Shown here one piece after another: positions 50,684-59,549 of a stretch of DNA of 64,000 nt. Below the pieces are notes generated by a model, which searched no databases, had not been told where the DNA came from, and saw only the letters and a program-made list of their open reading frames with translations. Position 1 is the stretch's first letter. The number at the start of each line of letters is the position of its first letter. The stretch is from Subtercola sp. Z020. Its GTDB lineage: Bacteria; Actinomycetota; Actinomycetes; Actinomycetales; Microbacteriaceae. The translations under genes were made by a program, and so were the position numbers. The stretch spans positions 1-64,000 of the forward strand of contig NZ_PSTT01000042.1 of NCBI RefSeq assembly GCF_002931235.1. Reading direction: 5' to 3'.

Positions 50684-53600
50684 CTACGGTTTGAACGCAC
50701 TCAGCTCCTGAACGGTGACCTGCTGCGGCGCGTTGGTCGCGCTGCCGGAGACGTAGCTGAGCAGCCCGATGGCGCCGGGGGCCTGGAGGCCCGCGAAGCT
50801 GTCGGTCGCGGAGACGGTCCACGCGGTCGGCTCGGCCGTGCCCGAGGGCCAGACCTTCGCCCTGATGGTGGTCGGGCTGGTGCCGGTCACCTGCAGGCGC
50901 ACGCTGAGCTTCGTTCCGGCCACGATGCTGCCCGGTACGACGACCTCGTTCGCGAGCGTGCTCGCGGTGGAGCTGCCCTGCAGTGCGGTGAGCGCGACGG
51001 CGGCCGTTCCGTTGTTCTTCAGGCGGATGGCGGCACGGTACTCGTTGTTCGTCGCGGTCTTGCGACCGACGGCGTAGAGGTAGGTTCCACCACCGGTCGC
51101 GGGCTTGTCGAGACTGAACTGCACCCGCAGATCGGTGTTGGTCTGCGAGACGCTGTTCAGGTACGCGCCGGTCTGCGAACCGGCCGTTCCGAGCCGGAAC
51201 ACCGCACTGCCGTTGTTGACGGCGAGATCGGATGCCGTACCGAACTTCGTCCAGGCGCCTCCGACATCGGCCGTGCCGAACCCGTTCGACACCGTGCGGG
51301 TGAACGAGTCGAGCGCGAACGGCATCGCGGGCGGGTTCGTGACGGTCACCGACTGGGTGGCCGTGCCGGTCGCCCCGGAGTTGTCGGTCACCACGAGGGT
51401 CGCGGTGTAGGTGCCCGCGGCTCCGTACGTGTGCGAGACGGTTCGGCCGGTGCCGGTCTGGCCGTCACCGAAGTTCCAGGCGTACGAACCGATCGTGCCG
51501 TCGGAGTCGGTCGACGCCGCACCGCTGAAGGTCGCGGCGAGGTTCGACACGGTCGTGTCGATCGCGGCCGTCGGCGGCACGTTGGCGGGTGGGGGAACGG
51601 TCACCATCACAGATCCGGTCGTCACTGCGGTGGCGCCCTTGTTGTCGGTGACGGTGAGCTTCACCGAGAAGGTGCCTGCAGCGCCGTACAGGTGCGAGAC
51701 CGTCTTGCCGGTGCCCGTCGATCCATCACCGAACGTCCACGCGTACGAGCTGATCGTGCCGTCGCTGTCGGCCGAGTCGGAGGCATCGAACGCCACCGTC
51801 AGGTCGGTCGGGACTGCGGCGAAGGCCGCGGTCGGCGGCACGTTGGCCGGCGGGGCGGCGACGGCGCGAACCGTCGTCTGCGTGACCCCGGTCGCACCGT
51901 CGTTGTCGGTCACCGTGAGCTTCACGGTGTAGGTGCCGGCGGCGGCGTAGGAGTGCACAGGCGGGGTCGCCCCGGTGGCGGTGGAACCGTCACCGAACGC
52001 CCAGGCGTACGACGCCAGGGTTCCGTCGGAGTCAGCAGACCCGGTGCCGTCGACCGTGAGGTCGAGATTCGTGATCGAGTTGGTGAACGACGCCGACGGG
52101 GCGACGTTCACGCGGGGAGCCGTGACGATGACGGTGTTCGTGAAGACACCGGTCGCGCCTCTGTTGTCGGTGACGGTCAGCGACACCGTGTAGGTGCCCG
52201 CCGTCGTGTAACTGTGCGACGTCGTGGCGCCGGTGGCGGTCTGGCCGTCACCGAAGTCCCAGGCGTAGCCCGCGACCGTGCCGTCGGAGTCGGCAGAAGC
52301 GGAGCCGTCGAAGGTCGCGGCGAGGTCGGTCGCGGTCGAGGTGAACGAGGCCGTCGGGGCGACGTTCGCCGCACCCGGCGTGGCGAGCGAGTAGTGCTCG
52401 GCCACGGTGGCCGCGCTGATCGCGGTGTCGTAGACGGCCGCCTCGTCGATGCTGGCGTTCAGGTACGAACTCGACGAACCCCAGGTGGTGTCGCCGCCGA
52501 TGCGCCAGTAGCCGTCATAGGGCTGGGCCTGCGTCTGCGGGTCGGTGCCGATCAGGCGACCGTCGACGTAGAGTTTCAGGCCATCGCTCGACTGGGACGC
52601 CACCACCTGGTGCCAGACACCGTCATTGTAGGAGCCGGGCGTGGTGATCGTGTTCAGCTGACCGGTGTAGGTGCCGAAGACGATCTGCCCGTTGTCCTGC
52701 AGGTAGATGTGCCTGTCGTAGCTGCCGGAGTTGCCGGTCTGGCTGCTGCCGAAGCCGATGATCTTGCCACCGACTGTCGTGGTGGTGTTGAACCAGGCCT
52801 CGAGCGAGTACGTCTGAGGGTTGGAGATGCGGGCGGATGTCGCAACACCACCGCTCTGGCCGTCGAACGAGAACGCCTTGTCGGGGTTGCCCGCAAGAGC
52901 TCCCGTGACTCCGGTCGTCACACCGCCCGACACCACGCCCGGGTCGAGGCCCTGGCTGGAGTCTGCAGCAACGGAGCCCGCTGCGTCGTTCAGGCGCCAG
53001 TAGAGACTCGGCGCGTCGGTGAAGACCCGGTTGCCGTAGTTGTCTGCCGGAGGCTGGGGCAGCTGCGACGCACGACCGGACGCCACGTAGTGCGCATCGG
53101 CCTGCTGCCTGTTCAGCACCTGGTTGTAGACGGCGACGTCGTCGATGTCTCCGGCGAAGAAGTTGGAACCACTCCACGAGGAGTCGCCGCCGATCCGCCA
53201 GAAGCCGTCGTACGGCTGCGCCGAGATGGTGTCGGTACGGGTTCCGACCCGCACACCGTCGATGAACAGCTGCATGCCGGTCGAGCCGAGTGTGCCGATC
53301 GCCTGGTGCCACTGGCCGTCGTTGAGCGCACCGGCCGACTGCAGCACCTGGGTGTTGCCGTTGTAGACGCCGAAGTTCAGGCGCCCGTCGGTCGTCATGT
53401 AGAGGTGACGGTCGTAGCTCGAGGAGGTACCGGTGCTCGAGTTGCCGAAGCCGACGATCTTGCCGCCCGCCGTCGTCGTGGTCTTGAACCACGCCTCGAC
53501 CGAGAAGGTCTGCGGTCCCGTCACGGGTGTCTGCGTCGAAGCGAACCCGGTGTCGTTCCCCGGGAAGGTCGAGGCCGTGTCGGCATCGCCGTTGATCGCC

Positions 53601-55411
53601 CCTGCGGCGCCTCGGGTGACTCCGGAGCCGGCGACCTGGTCGTTGAAGGCGACCCAGTCGGCGACGTTCGTACCGCTGGCCTCGCCCAGTCGCCAGAAGC
53701 TCGACGGAGAGTCGTTCAGCACGGCCGAGGTGTACGGGCCGGTCGGCGTCGACGTGACGGTGACAGACGCACTGTCGCCGAGCACCGTGTTGCCGAGCGG
53801 ATCGGTCGCCCGCAGCCGGTAGGTGTAGGTCGCGCCGGGGGTCAGCCCGGTGTCGATGAAGCCCAGGTTCGGGGTCTTCCAGACGCTCGAGGGAGCTGCT
53901 GTGGTGTAGACCGGCGTGGTCATGTTGCCGTTGCGGTACACCGCGTAGGTGAGGTTCTCGTTGTCACGGTCGGAGTTCGCCGTGAAGCTGACGCGGGCCG
54001 TGCCTGCCGTGAGGGAGCTGAGTGTGGGCTTGAACAGAGCACCCGATCGGATCGGGCCCGAGGTGTTCGGCGCGATCGAGCGCACCGCGAACCGGGTGAG
54101 ACCCTGCTGGCGCTTGCCGTTGACCTGGGTGAACTCGCCGCCGTAGACGACGTACTGCGTGTTCGCTGCGACGCTCCAGGGTCCCTGGCTCTGGCCGGTG
54201 AAGGTGCCGGTGTTGAAGTCGGGGTACCAGTTCAGCAGGGTCGGAGCCGGGTTGCCGGCGAAGTTGTAGTAGCCGAGAGGATCGCTCGTGATGGTCTGCG
54301 TCGGCGACTTGGAGAAGGCGAGGGCGCGGTGGAACGTCCACGGCTGCGGCGTCTGCGGAAAACCGCCGACGTTGCCGCAGTAGTGCGGGTGGCCGGCGAT
54401 GTAGAGGGCCGTGCCCGTCGAGGCGGTCGAGTAGGTGTCGCCGTGGCAGTCTTCGACCCAGACGATGTTGCCGGTCGCCCAGTCGCCGCGGAAGGAACCC
54501 TCGAGGTTGCCGCCCGCACCGAAGACGTAGCCGGAGGCGTAGAAGCTGTCGCTGTCGGAGGTGAGGCTGGTGATCGACGCCTGGCTGCCGCCGTTGCGGA
54601 TCAGGTTGTTCGCCGAGAAGCCGCTCGTGATGGCGCCCGAGACGGCGTCGGTCGAGGCGAGACCGTAGCCGGGGTTCGCCGACCCACCCAGTGTGGTGAA
54701 GCTGCCGCCGACGATGACCTTCGACTTGTCGGGAGAGACGGTCAGTGCGGTGACGTCGCCGCCTGCCGCGTTCGGGTCCCATGCGAGATTGGCGCCGGTG
54801 GTCGCGTTCACGGCGGCGACCTTGTTGCGCACGTCTTTGCCGATGCTGGTGAAGGTACCGCCCAGGTAGACCGTCGTGGCCGTCGCCGAGATCGCGTTCA
54901 CCGCCGAGTTCGTGCCGGGCGCCCACGAGGTGACGACGGCGCCGCTGGTCGGGTCGAGAGCCGCGACCCGGTAGCGGTTCACGCCGTTGATCGTCGTGAA
55001 CTGGCCGCCGACGTAGAGGCGCGTGCCGTCGGGGGAGGGGGTGACCGCCTTGACCTGGCCGTTCAGCACCGGGGCGAACGCGGTGTTCAGCGCGCCCGTC
55101 GTGAGGTTGTACGACAGCAGGTAGGTGCGTGAGACGGTGTTCACCCCCGCAGCTGCTCCGGCGGGCTGCGCGGTCGTGAAGTTGCCGCCGACGAACACCG
55201 TGTTGCCGATGATGGTCTGCGACCACACCACGCCATTGATCTGCGGGGTGGGCAGGGCATCTGCCGAGACCGTGGGCGGGGAGGATGCCGCCGTCGGGTC
55301 AGTGGGGGCGGTGTCTGCCTGGGCAGACGGCACAACGGTCAGAGAAGTCAGAGCAACAGCGGCGATGGTCGCTAGGACGACCACGGACCGGCGCAGGGGC
55401 GCCAATGGCAT
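50684..55411 (-). CDS. Large secreted protein: beta-propeller, FN3, two LamG and four PKD domains
   Basis: A 1575-residue exported protein, with no sortase motif or C-terminal membrane anchor. Signal peptide 1-32 (cleavage after AQA). Then a DUF5122-type beta-propeller (about 50-460) of GGxFTxxNG repeats (VGGQFTTINGV, LGGTFTSIG, VGGSFTTLGG, YGGEFTQVNG), an FN3 domain (about 470-560), two tandem LamG domains (about 560-780 and 790-1010) sharing RHLY/RHIY, PYDGxWRIGGD and WHQ motifs, four PKD domains of about 87 residues (1015-1360; repeated SADSDGT, YAWxFGDG, AAGTYTV and VTDNxGATG), and a C-terminal beta-rich module (1362-1575). Likely a carbohydrate-binding surface or matrix protein. It lies inside the exopolysaccharide locus. 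GAGG lies seven bases before the ATG. Confidence 0.88.
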   Translation of the reverse strand: MPLAPLRRSVVVLATIAAVALTSLTVVPSAQADTAPTDPTAASSPPTVSADALPTPQINGVVWSQTIIGNTVFVGGNFTTAQPAGAAAGVNTVSRTYLLSYNLTTGALNTAFAPVLNGQVKAVTPSPDGTRLYVGGQFTTINGVNRYRVAALDPTSGAVVTSWAPGTNSAVNAISATATTVYLGGTFTSIGKDVRNKVAAVNATTGANLAWDPNAAGGDVTALTVSPDKSKVIVGGSFTTLGGSANPGYGLASTDAVSGAITSGFSANNLIRNGGSQASITSLTSDSDSFYASGYVFGAGGNLEGSFRGDWATGNIVWVEDCHGDTYSTASTGTALYIAGHPHYCGNVGGFPQTPQPWTFHRALAFSKSPTQTITSDPLGYYNFAGNPAPTLLNWYPDFNTGTFTGQSQGPWSVAANTQYVVYGGEFTQVNGKRQQGLTRFAVRSIAPNTSGPIRSGALFKPTLSSLTAGTARVSFTANSDRDNENLTYAVYRNGNMTTPVYTTAAPSSVWKTPNLGFIDTGLTPGATYTYRLRATDPLGNTVLGDSASVTVTSTPTGPYTSAVLNDSPSSFWRLGEASGTNVADWVAFNDQVAGSGVTRGAAGAINGDADTASTFPGNDTGFASTQTPVTGPQTFSVEAWFKTTTTAGGKIVGFGNSSTGTSSSYDRHLYMTTDGRLNFGVYNGNTQVLQSAGALNDGQWHQAIGTLGSTGMQLFIDGVRVGTRTDTISAQPYDGFWRIGGDSSWSGSNFFAGDIDDVAVYNQVLNRQQADAHYVASGRASQLPQPPADNYGNRVFTDAPSLYWRLNDAAGSVAADSSQGLDPGVVSGGVTTGVTGALAGNPDKAFSFDGQSGGVATSARISNPQTYSLEAWFNTTTTVGGKIIGFGSSQTGNSGSYDRHIYLQDNGQIVFGTYTGQLNTITTPGSYNDGVWHQVVASQSSDGLKLYVDGRLIGTDPQTQAQPYDGYWRIGGDTTWGSSSSYLNASIDEAAVYDTAISAATVAEHYSLATPGAANVAPTASFTSTATDLAATFDGSASADSDGTVAGYAWDFGDGQTATGATTSHSYTTAGTYTVSLTVTDNRGATGVFTNTVIVTAPRVNVAPSASFTNSITNLDLTVDGTGSADSDGTLASYAWAFGDGSTATGATPPVHSYAAAGTYTVKLTVTDNDGATGVTQTTVRAVAAPPANVPPTAAFAAVPTDLTVAFDASDSADSDGTISSYAWTFGDGSTGTGKTVSHLYGAAGTFSVKLTVTDNKGATAVTTGSVMVTVPPPANVPPTAAIDTTVSNLAATFSGAASTDSDGTIGSYAWNFGDGQTGTGRTVSHTYGAAGTYTATLVVTDNSGATGTATQSVTVTNPPAMPFALDSFTRTVSNGFGTADVGGAWTKFGTASDLAVNNGSAVFRLGTAGSQTGAYLNSVSQTNTDLRVQFSLDKPATGGGTYLYAVGRKTATNNEYRAAIRLKNNGTAAVALTALQGSSTASTLANEVVVPGSIVAGTKLSVRLQVTGTSPTTIRAKVWPSGTAEPTAWTVSATDSFAGLQAPGAIGLLSYVSGSATNAPQQVTVQELSAFKP
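51310..52370 (-). repeat. Four tandem PKD-domain repeats at the DNA level
   Basis: Four units of about 262 bp encode the four PKD domains. They are protein repeats with diverged synonymous sites rather than recent exact copies, but the YAWxFGDG and VTDN segments remain very alike. Confidence 0.75.
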
Positions 55412-55422
55412 AGGAGTGCCTC

Positions 55423-55457
55423 ATTCGGTTCAGACCACGCAAATTCGGTTACGTGGT
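55423..55457. promoter_or_regulatory. Candidate operator upstream of the LamG/PKD gene
   Basis: ATTCGGTT occurs at 55423-55430 and 55443-55450, exactly 20 bp (about two helical turns) apart, and the arms ACCACG/CGTGGT (55434-55439 and 55452-55457) form an inverted repeat around the second copy. All lie within 50 bp of the start codon at 55411. Confidence 0.4.
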
Positions 55458-55474
55458 AAGTGAAATCTAAAGGA

Positions 55475-55502
55475 GTTCTGAGGGTTTCTCTCCCCCCAGA
55501 AC
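55475..55502 (-). terminator. Intrinsic terminator after the Wzy-partner gene
   Basis: GTTCTGGGGG pairs with CCCTCAGAAC (one G-U pair) around an eight-base loop, followed on the minus strand by TCCTTTAGATTT. It sits 4 bp after the stop of the anchored protein gene and isolates the LamG/PKD gene from the Wzy unit. Confidence 0.75.
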
Positions 55503-55506
55503 GGGA

Positions 55507-56172
55507 CTATTCGGGGGCAGGACCCTCGAAGACGGCGACAGGCGTTCCCGCACGGTAGTCGAGGGTGATGCGCACGTCGTCACGCAGCTCCGTCGGTACG
55601 ACGAAGACGAAGGTGCCGGTGACCGATTGGCCCGGAGCGACCTCGGCAGGCAGCGGGGTGCCCGCGCTCTGCAACTCGATCGCCGGCGTCTGGTTGGTGC
55701 CGTAGGTGAGGCCGACGACGGAGGTCTGCAGGGAGACGGTCTCGCTGCCCGTGTTCGTCGCCGTCACCGTGAACTTCAGCGACGGACCGCCCACCTCACC
55801 GACGCCGTTCGCGACGCCGTCGACAGACGCGATCTGCGAGAGGGCGACCGTCAGTCCGTCGGTCACGACCGCCGGCGCGGTGAGTGGCACGGGGGACTGC
55901 TCGACGGGCTGGGCGGGGTCGGACGGGTCGACGGTGGGGCCGGCCACCACGGGCGCGCCCGCACCGTCGACGGGCAGGGGAGTGCCACCGGCATCCGTAC
56001 CCTGCGAATTGGCGTCGAGGGCGGAGCCGTTCGACGACGCTGCTCCGCCGGCGCCCACCGCGACAGCGACGATCACGGCCACGACGACCACGATCACGGC
56101 GATGATGAGGCCGATGACCAGCGGCCTGCTGGGCCGGCGCTTCAGCGGCCCGGTCGGAGTGTGACTGGCCAC
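55507..56172 (-). CDS. Membrane-anchored protein with DUF4352-like domain
   Basis: A 221-residue protein with a short basic cytoplasmic start, one membrane helix (about 17-42, LVIGLIIAVIVVVVAVIVAV), a Gly/Pro/Asp-rich linker (about 45-100), and a C-terminal Ig-like beta domain (about 105-215; LKFTVTATNTGSETVSLQTS, VAPGQSVTGTFVFVVP), which fits DUF4352 or the telokin-like fold. Function unknown. GTG at 56172 with AGGAG seven bases upstream is inside the 3' end of the Wzy-like gene, a 31-bp overlap, so the two are translationally coupled. A terminator follows the stop. Confidence 0.78.
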   Translation of the reverse strand: MASHTPTGPLKRRPSRPLVIGLIIAVIVVVVAVIVAVAVGAGGAASSNGSALDANSQGTDAGGTPLPVDGAGAPVVAGPTVDPSDPAQPVEQSPVPLTAPAVVTDGLTVALSQIASVDGVANGVGEVGGPSLKFTVTATNTGSETVSLQTSVVGLTYGTNQTPAIELQSAGTPLPAEVAPGQSVTGTFVFVVPTELRDDVRITLDYRAGTPVAVFEGPAPE

Positions 56173-57491
56173 GGGGTTCTCCTCGACGTGCTCGAAAGGG
56201 GGTCCGCCCCACGGGGCGGGGACTGCCGCGCAGAGCGCGCGGCGACAGGGATTGCGAGCATGCCCAGCATCAGGACGAAGAGCGGGGTGGCGCTGTAGAA
56301 GGGGCTGAAGCCGACACCCCAGAGGGTGGTCGCCGACGCGAACATGATGACGCCGCTCGCGGTGCGGTCGGCGATGCGGATCGCAATGCCCCACACCGCC
56401 ACGATCACGACGACGAGCAGGAACAGCAGCCCGGCGAGGCCGAAGTGGGTGAAGAAGTCACCGACGATCGAGTGCAGCTCGTAGTGCCCGCCGAACATGT
56501 ACCGCTCGACGTAGCCGTTGTCGGGGGCGTAGTTGATCGACGCCATTCCGGACTTTGCCACGGTGATGTCGGTGAGGCTCGGCAGGGTGCCTGAGCCGAA
56601 CCCCCACCACTGATGGTTGAAGAGGGCGATGGTCGCTGAGAGCTCGGGTCGACCGCCCAGGATCAGCGACCCCGACGTCTCCAGCTGGTGCAGAGAGCGG
56701 GCCTGGGTGGATGCGCCCAGGTAGCCGTCGAGAATGAGAGCCTGCCCGAGGTTGTAGATCACGACGGTGAGGCCGCCGAGACCGACGATCATGCGGAGGG
56801 CGGCGAGGCTCCGGTTCTTGCCGCGCGGCACGACCTGGAACGCCACCACGATGGCTGCGAGCAGCAGGATCGCGAACGCCGAGCGGGAGTCGTTCAGCCC
56901 CGAGGTGATCGTGAGCGCGCCCAGCACGACGAGCTGCAGCCAGCGGCGGCCCGACTTGTAGGCCAGCGAGAGCGTGATGATGGCCACCGGTACAGCGAAC
57001 CCGAACTTCCACGGGTTCGACGGATAGAGCGGGCTGTTCGGCGTGATGGCCAGAGCCAGCCCGATACCGAACCAGAGCGTCACGTTCGCCTCGGGCAGCA
57101 CCGTGCGGGCCCAGAGCACCACTCCGATCGACGCGAGTGCGCCCACCAGCAGCACCGTGGTGCTCGTCATGAGCGACGCATCGGAGTCGTGGTCGTTGCT
57201 GTTGAAGACGGTGAGCCACCCGCCCATGATCGCCGCGAACAGGCCGGTGCCGATCAGCGCCCACCCCCAGCGGTAGTGCCGCACCACCGGGATCCACACG
57301 GGAAGCAGGAGAACGGCGGCGACGTGGCCGACTTCGATTCCCTGCGGGAGGGCGATGCGTGCACCGATCATGATGAGGGCGGCCGCAGCGATGAAGCGCA
57401 CCCAGCGGCGAGGGTCGCGAACGCTGGCGGTCGGAGCCGGAGGAACGGGGCCGACCGCGGGGCGAAGAGCACTCTCGAGACGCGGCGGCAT
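56142..57491 (-). CDS. O-antigen ligase/Wzy-like polysaccharide polymerase
   Basis: A 449-residue integral membrane protein with about 11 to 12 hydrophobic segments and one large extracellular loop (about 265-350) containing SLHQLETSGSLILGGRPEL, HQWWGFGSGTLPS and YMFGGHYELHSIVGDFFTHFGL, the pattern of Wzy/WaaL/O-antigen ligase family enzymes. The NGYVERYMFGGHYELHS stretch resembles the conserved HN/H-E-loop of that family. It would polymerise the exopolysaccharide repeat units that Wzx flips. TAGGGT six bases before the ATG indicates a leaderless transcript. Confidence 0.85.
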   Translation of the reverse strand: MPPRLESALRPAVGPVPPAPTASVRDPRRWVRFIAAAALIMIGARIALPQGIEVGHVAAVLLLPVWIPVVRHYRWGWALIGTGLFAAIMGGWLTVFNSNDHDSDASLMTSTTVLLVGALASIGVVLWARTVLPEANVTLWFGIGLALAITPNSPLYPSNPWKFGFAVPVAIITLSLAYKSGRRWLQLVVLGALTITSGLNDSRSAFAILLLAAIVVAFQVVPRGKNRSLAALRMIVGLGGLTVVIYNLGQALILDGYLGASTQARSLHQLETSGSLILGGRPELSATIALFNHQWWGFGSGTLPSLTDITVAKSGMASINYAPDNGYVERYMFGGHYELHSIVGDFFTHFGLAGLLFLLVVVIVAVWGIAIRIADRTASGVIMFASATTLWGVGFSPFYSATPLFVLMLGMLAIPVAARSARQSPPRGADPLSSTSRRTPWPVTLRPGR

Positions 57492-57497
57492 CCTTCG

Positions 57498-57503
57498 ACC
57501 CTA
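57498..57503 (-). promoter_or_regulatory. Leaderless -10 box of the Wzy-like gene
   Basis: TAGGGT on the minus strand ends six bases before the ATG at 57491, in the divergent gap with the beta-helix gene. Confidence 0.45.
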
Positions 57504-57569
57504 AACCGAACAGCGCACTTTAACCCCACCCGGAGCATCCCCCAAATCAGGTGTGCCCCGAACGGGTGA

Positions 57570-57575
57570 TAGAGT
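57570..57575 (+). promoter_or_regulatory. Candidate -10 box of the beta-helix gene
   Basis: TAGAGT about 50 bases before the TTG start; it would give a leader of about 45 bases including the GGGAG site. Confidence 0.35.
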
Positions 57576-57626
57576 TCCTCCCCAGCCGAGCTCCAACCTT
57601 TCGACACTCACCCCCGGGAGTGCATC

Positions 57627-59384
57627 TTGCCTCAGCACCGTCGCTCTGCAGAACGTCGTCCCCGCCCCGTTCTCCGCATCCTCTCCTCGCTTGCCGTGGC
57701 ACTCATGGCCATCGGATTGCTCGTCGCGACGCCCGCCAGCGCGCAGGCCGATGAGTTCCCGCAGGGCTCCGCTCCCGTCGGCTCACTGGGCTACCCGATC
57801 TACAGCACCGCGATCTTCGTCTCGGTCGGCAGCGGCAACGATGCGAACCAGGGCACTCTCCGCTCGCCCCTCAAGACCGTCGCCCGGGCGATCGAGAAGG
57901 CGTCGGCGGGCGACCAACTGGTGCTGCGGGCGGGGGTCTACCACGAGGCCGTGACGATTCCGACGAACAAGCCGCTGATCATCCAGTCGTACCCCCGCGA
58001 GGCGGTGTGGTTCGACGGCTCCACGCGGCTGTCGGACTTCCGCCAGTCGGGTTCGACGTGGGTCGCGTCGAACTGGACGTTCGCGCCGACCAATGTCATG
58101 GACGGGGTCGCCGACAATCCCGGTTTCGTGGACTCGGCGCATCCGATGGCCGCCCGCCCCGACCAGGTCTTCTACGACGGCGTCGCGATGACCCAGGTGG
58201 GCAGCGCCGGCCAGGTCACGAAGGGCACCTTCTTCGTCGACCGGGGTGCGAAGACACTCACCATCGGCAGCAACCCGGCCGGTCACAAGGTGGCGGCCAG
58301 CGATCTCGGGCAGGCCATCTATGTGAAGGCTCCGGGCAGCATCATCCAGAGCCTCGGTGTGCGCCGCTACGCGACGTCGTATGGCGACCGCAGCGCGATC
58401 CGCCTCGCCAACGCCGACATCACGGCGCGCAATCTGGTCATCGAAGACAACGCGATGATCGGCGTGAACGTGGAGCAGAACAACGTGACGCTCGACCACC
58501 TCACCATCCAGCGGAGCGGGCTGATGGGCGTCGGCGCGAACGCCTCCTACGGTCTGGTCATCGAGAACTCGGAGATCACCCGCAACAACTCGGAGCAGTT
58601 CAAGCCGGCACCGGTGTCGGGCGGCATCAAGGTGACGCGGAGTCGCGGGGTGACCATCACCGGCAACAACACGAGCAACAACTGGGGCTCGGGCATCTGG
58701 CTCGACGAGTCGTGCTGGGATGTGAAGGTGACGAACAATGTCTCGTCGAACAACCAGTACACGGGCATCCAGCTCGAGATCTCGGGAAACGCGATCATCG
58801 CCAACAACCAGCTCTCGAACCAGCAGTTCGGGCTGCAGCTCTTCGACGCCAACGACGTGAAGGTGTTCAACAACTCGATCGGCAACAACTCGAAGTTCGG
58901 CGTGCGCATCTACCAGGACCAGCGCCGACAGGCCGACCCCTCGTTCGCCGGGCACGATCCGCGGCAGAAGATCCCCGATCCGACCGTGCCCTGGGTCACC
59001 AAGAACATCACCATCGCGAACAACGCGTTCGGCGCGGGCGGCTTCTTCCAGATCTGGGCGCTCGACGCGGTGACGCACATTCCGGCAGACCGGATGGGCA
59101 TCACGGTCACGGGCAACCTGTTCAACCGGCGCACCTCGATGAGCCAGTCGACCCTGCTGGCCTGGGGCGGCAGCGACAATTCGTCGATCACCCGGTACGA
59201 CACGGCCGCGAGCATGCTGACGAAGAACAGTGCCTTCCGGAACACCGAGACGGGCTCGAGCCTCTCACTGACCGGGATGACCTCGGCGATCCTCAGCGCC
59301 GCGTCGGGAGCCCTGGCCCTGCCGGCCGACGTGGCGGCGGCAGTCGGCCGATCGACCGGGGTGAAGAAGGTCGGGCTGCTGTAG
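57627..59384 (+). CDS. Secreted right-handed parallel beta-helix protein
   Basis: A 585-residue exported protein. The signal peptide has a twin-Arg-containing start and a hydrophobic core (about 17-35), with cleavage near residue 41. The start of the mature domain has DUF1565-like GSGNDANQGTLRSPLKTVARAIEKASAGDQLVLRAG split across residues 68-103; the centre (about 235-460) is a parallel beta-helix rich in Asn ladder motifs such as GVTITGNNTSNNWGSGIWL, VKVTNNVSSNNQYTGIQL and NDVKVFNNSIGNN. Polysaccharide lyases, epimerases and depolymerases share this fold. Its setting suggests action on the exopolysaccharide. TTG start, supported by GGGAG six bases upstream. Confidence 0.83.
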   Translation: MPQHRRSAERRPRPVLRILSSLAVALMAIGLLVATPASAQADEFPQGSAPVGSLGYPIYSTAIFVSVGSGNDANQGTLRSPLKTVARAIEKASAGDQLVLRAGVYHEAVTIPTNKPLIIQSYPREAVWFDGSTRLSDFRQSGSTWVASNWTFAPTNVMDGVADNPGFVDSAHPMAARPDQVFYDGVAMTQVGSAGQVTKGTFFVDRGAKTLTIGSNPAGHKVAASDLGQAIYVKAPGSIIQSLGVRRYATSYGDRSAIRLANADITARNLVIEDNAMIGVNVEQNNVTLDHLTIQRSGLMGVGANASYGLVIENSEITRNNSEQFKPAPVSGGIKVTRSRGVTITGNNTSNNWGSGIWLDESCWDVKVTNNVSSNNQYTGIQLEISGNAIIANNQLSNQQFGLQLFDANDVKVFNNSIGNNSKFGVRIYQDQRRQADPSFAGHDPRQKIPDPTVPWVTKNITIANNAFGAGGFFQIWALDAVTHIPADRMGITVTGNLFNRRTSMSQSTLLAWGGSDNSSITRYDTAASMLTKNSAFRNTETGSSLSLTGMTSAILSAASGALALPADVAAAVGRSTGVKKVGLL

Positions 59385-59549
59385 GCGCCGCCTGGGCAAT
59401 GCCCACGAATGGGGGTTATCGCTCACCCCTCTCGGTCGTTTAGGCTCTCGATCATCAGTTCCGGTTTCGCGCTTTCCTAGGGCAACAGGTCGGAATCGCC
59501 TCGAGCCACGCCGCCTGTGCGTTGTCGACTAACCCGAAGTAGTCACACA

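Noticed and set aside
51310-52370. Regular repeats that could suggest a CRISPR or satellite array
   Set aside because: They are about 262 bp long, in frame and encode PKD domains; there are no short repeats with unique spacers.
50657-55132. 1491-codon open frame on the plus strand
   Set aside because: It lies wholly opposite the 1575-residue LamG/PKD gene, is dominated by Arg, Val and Gly with no domain, and arises from the high G/C of that gene's third positions.
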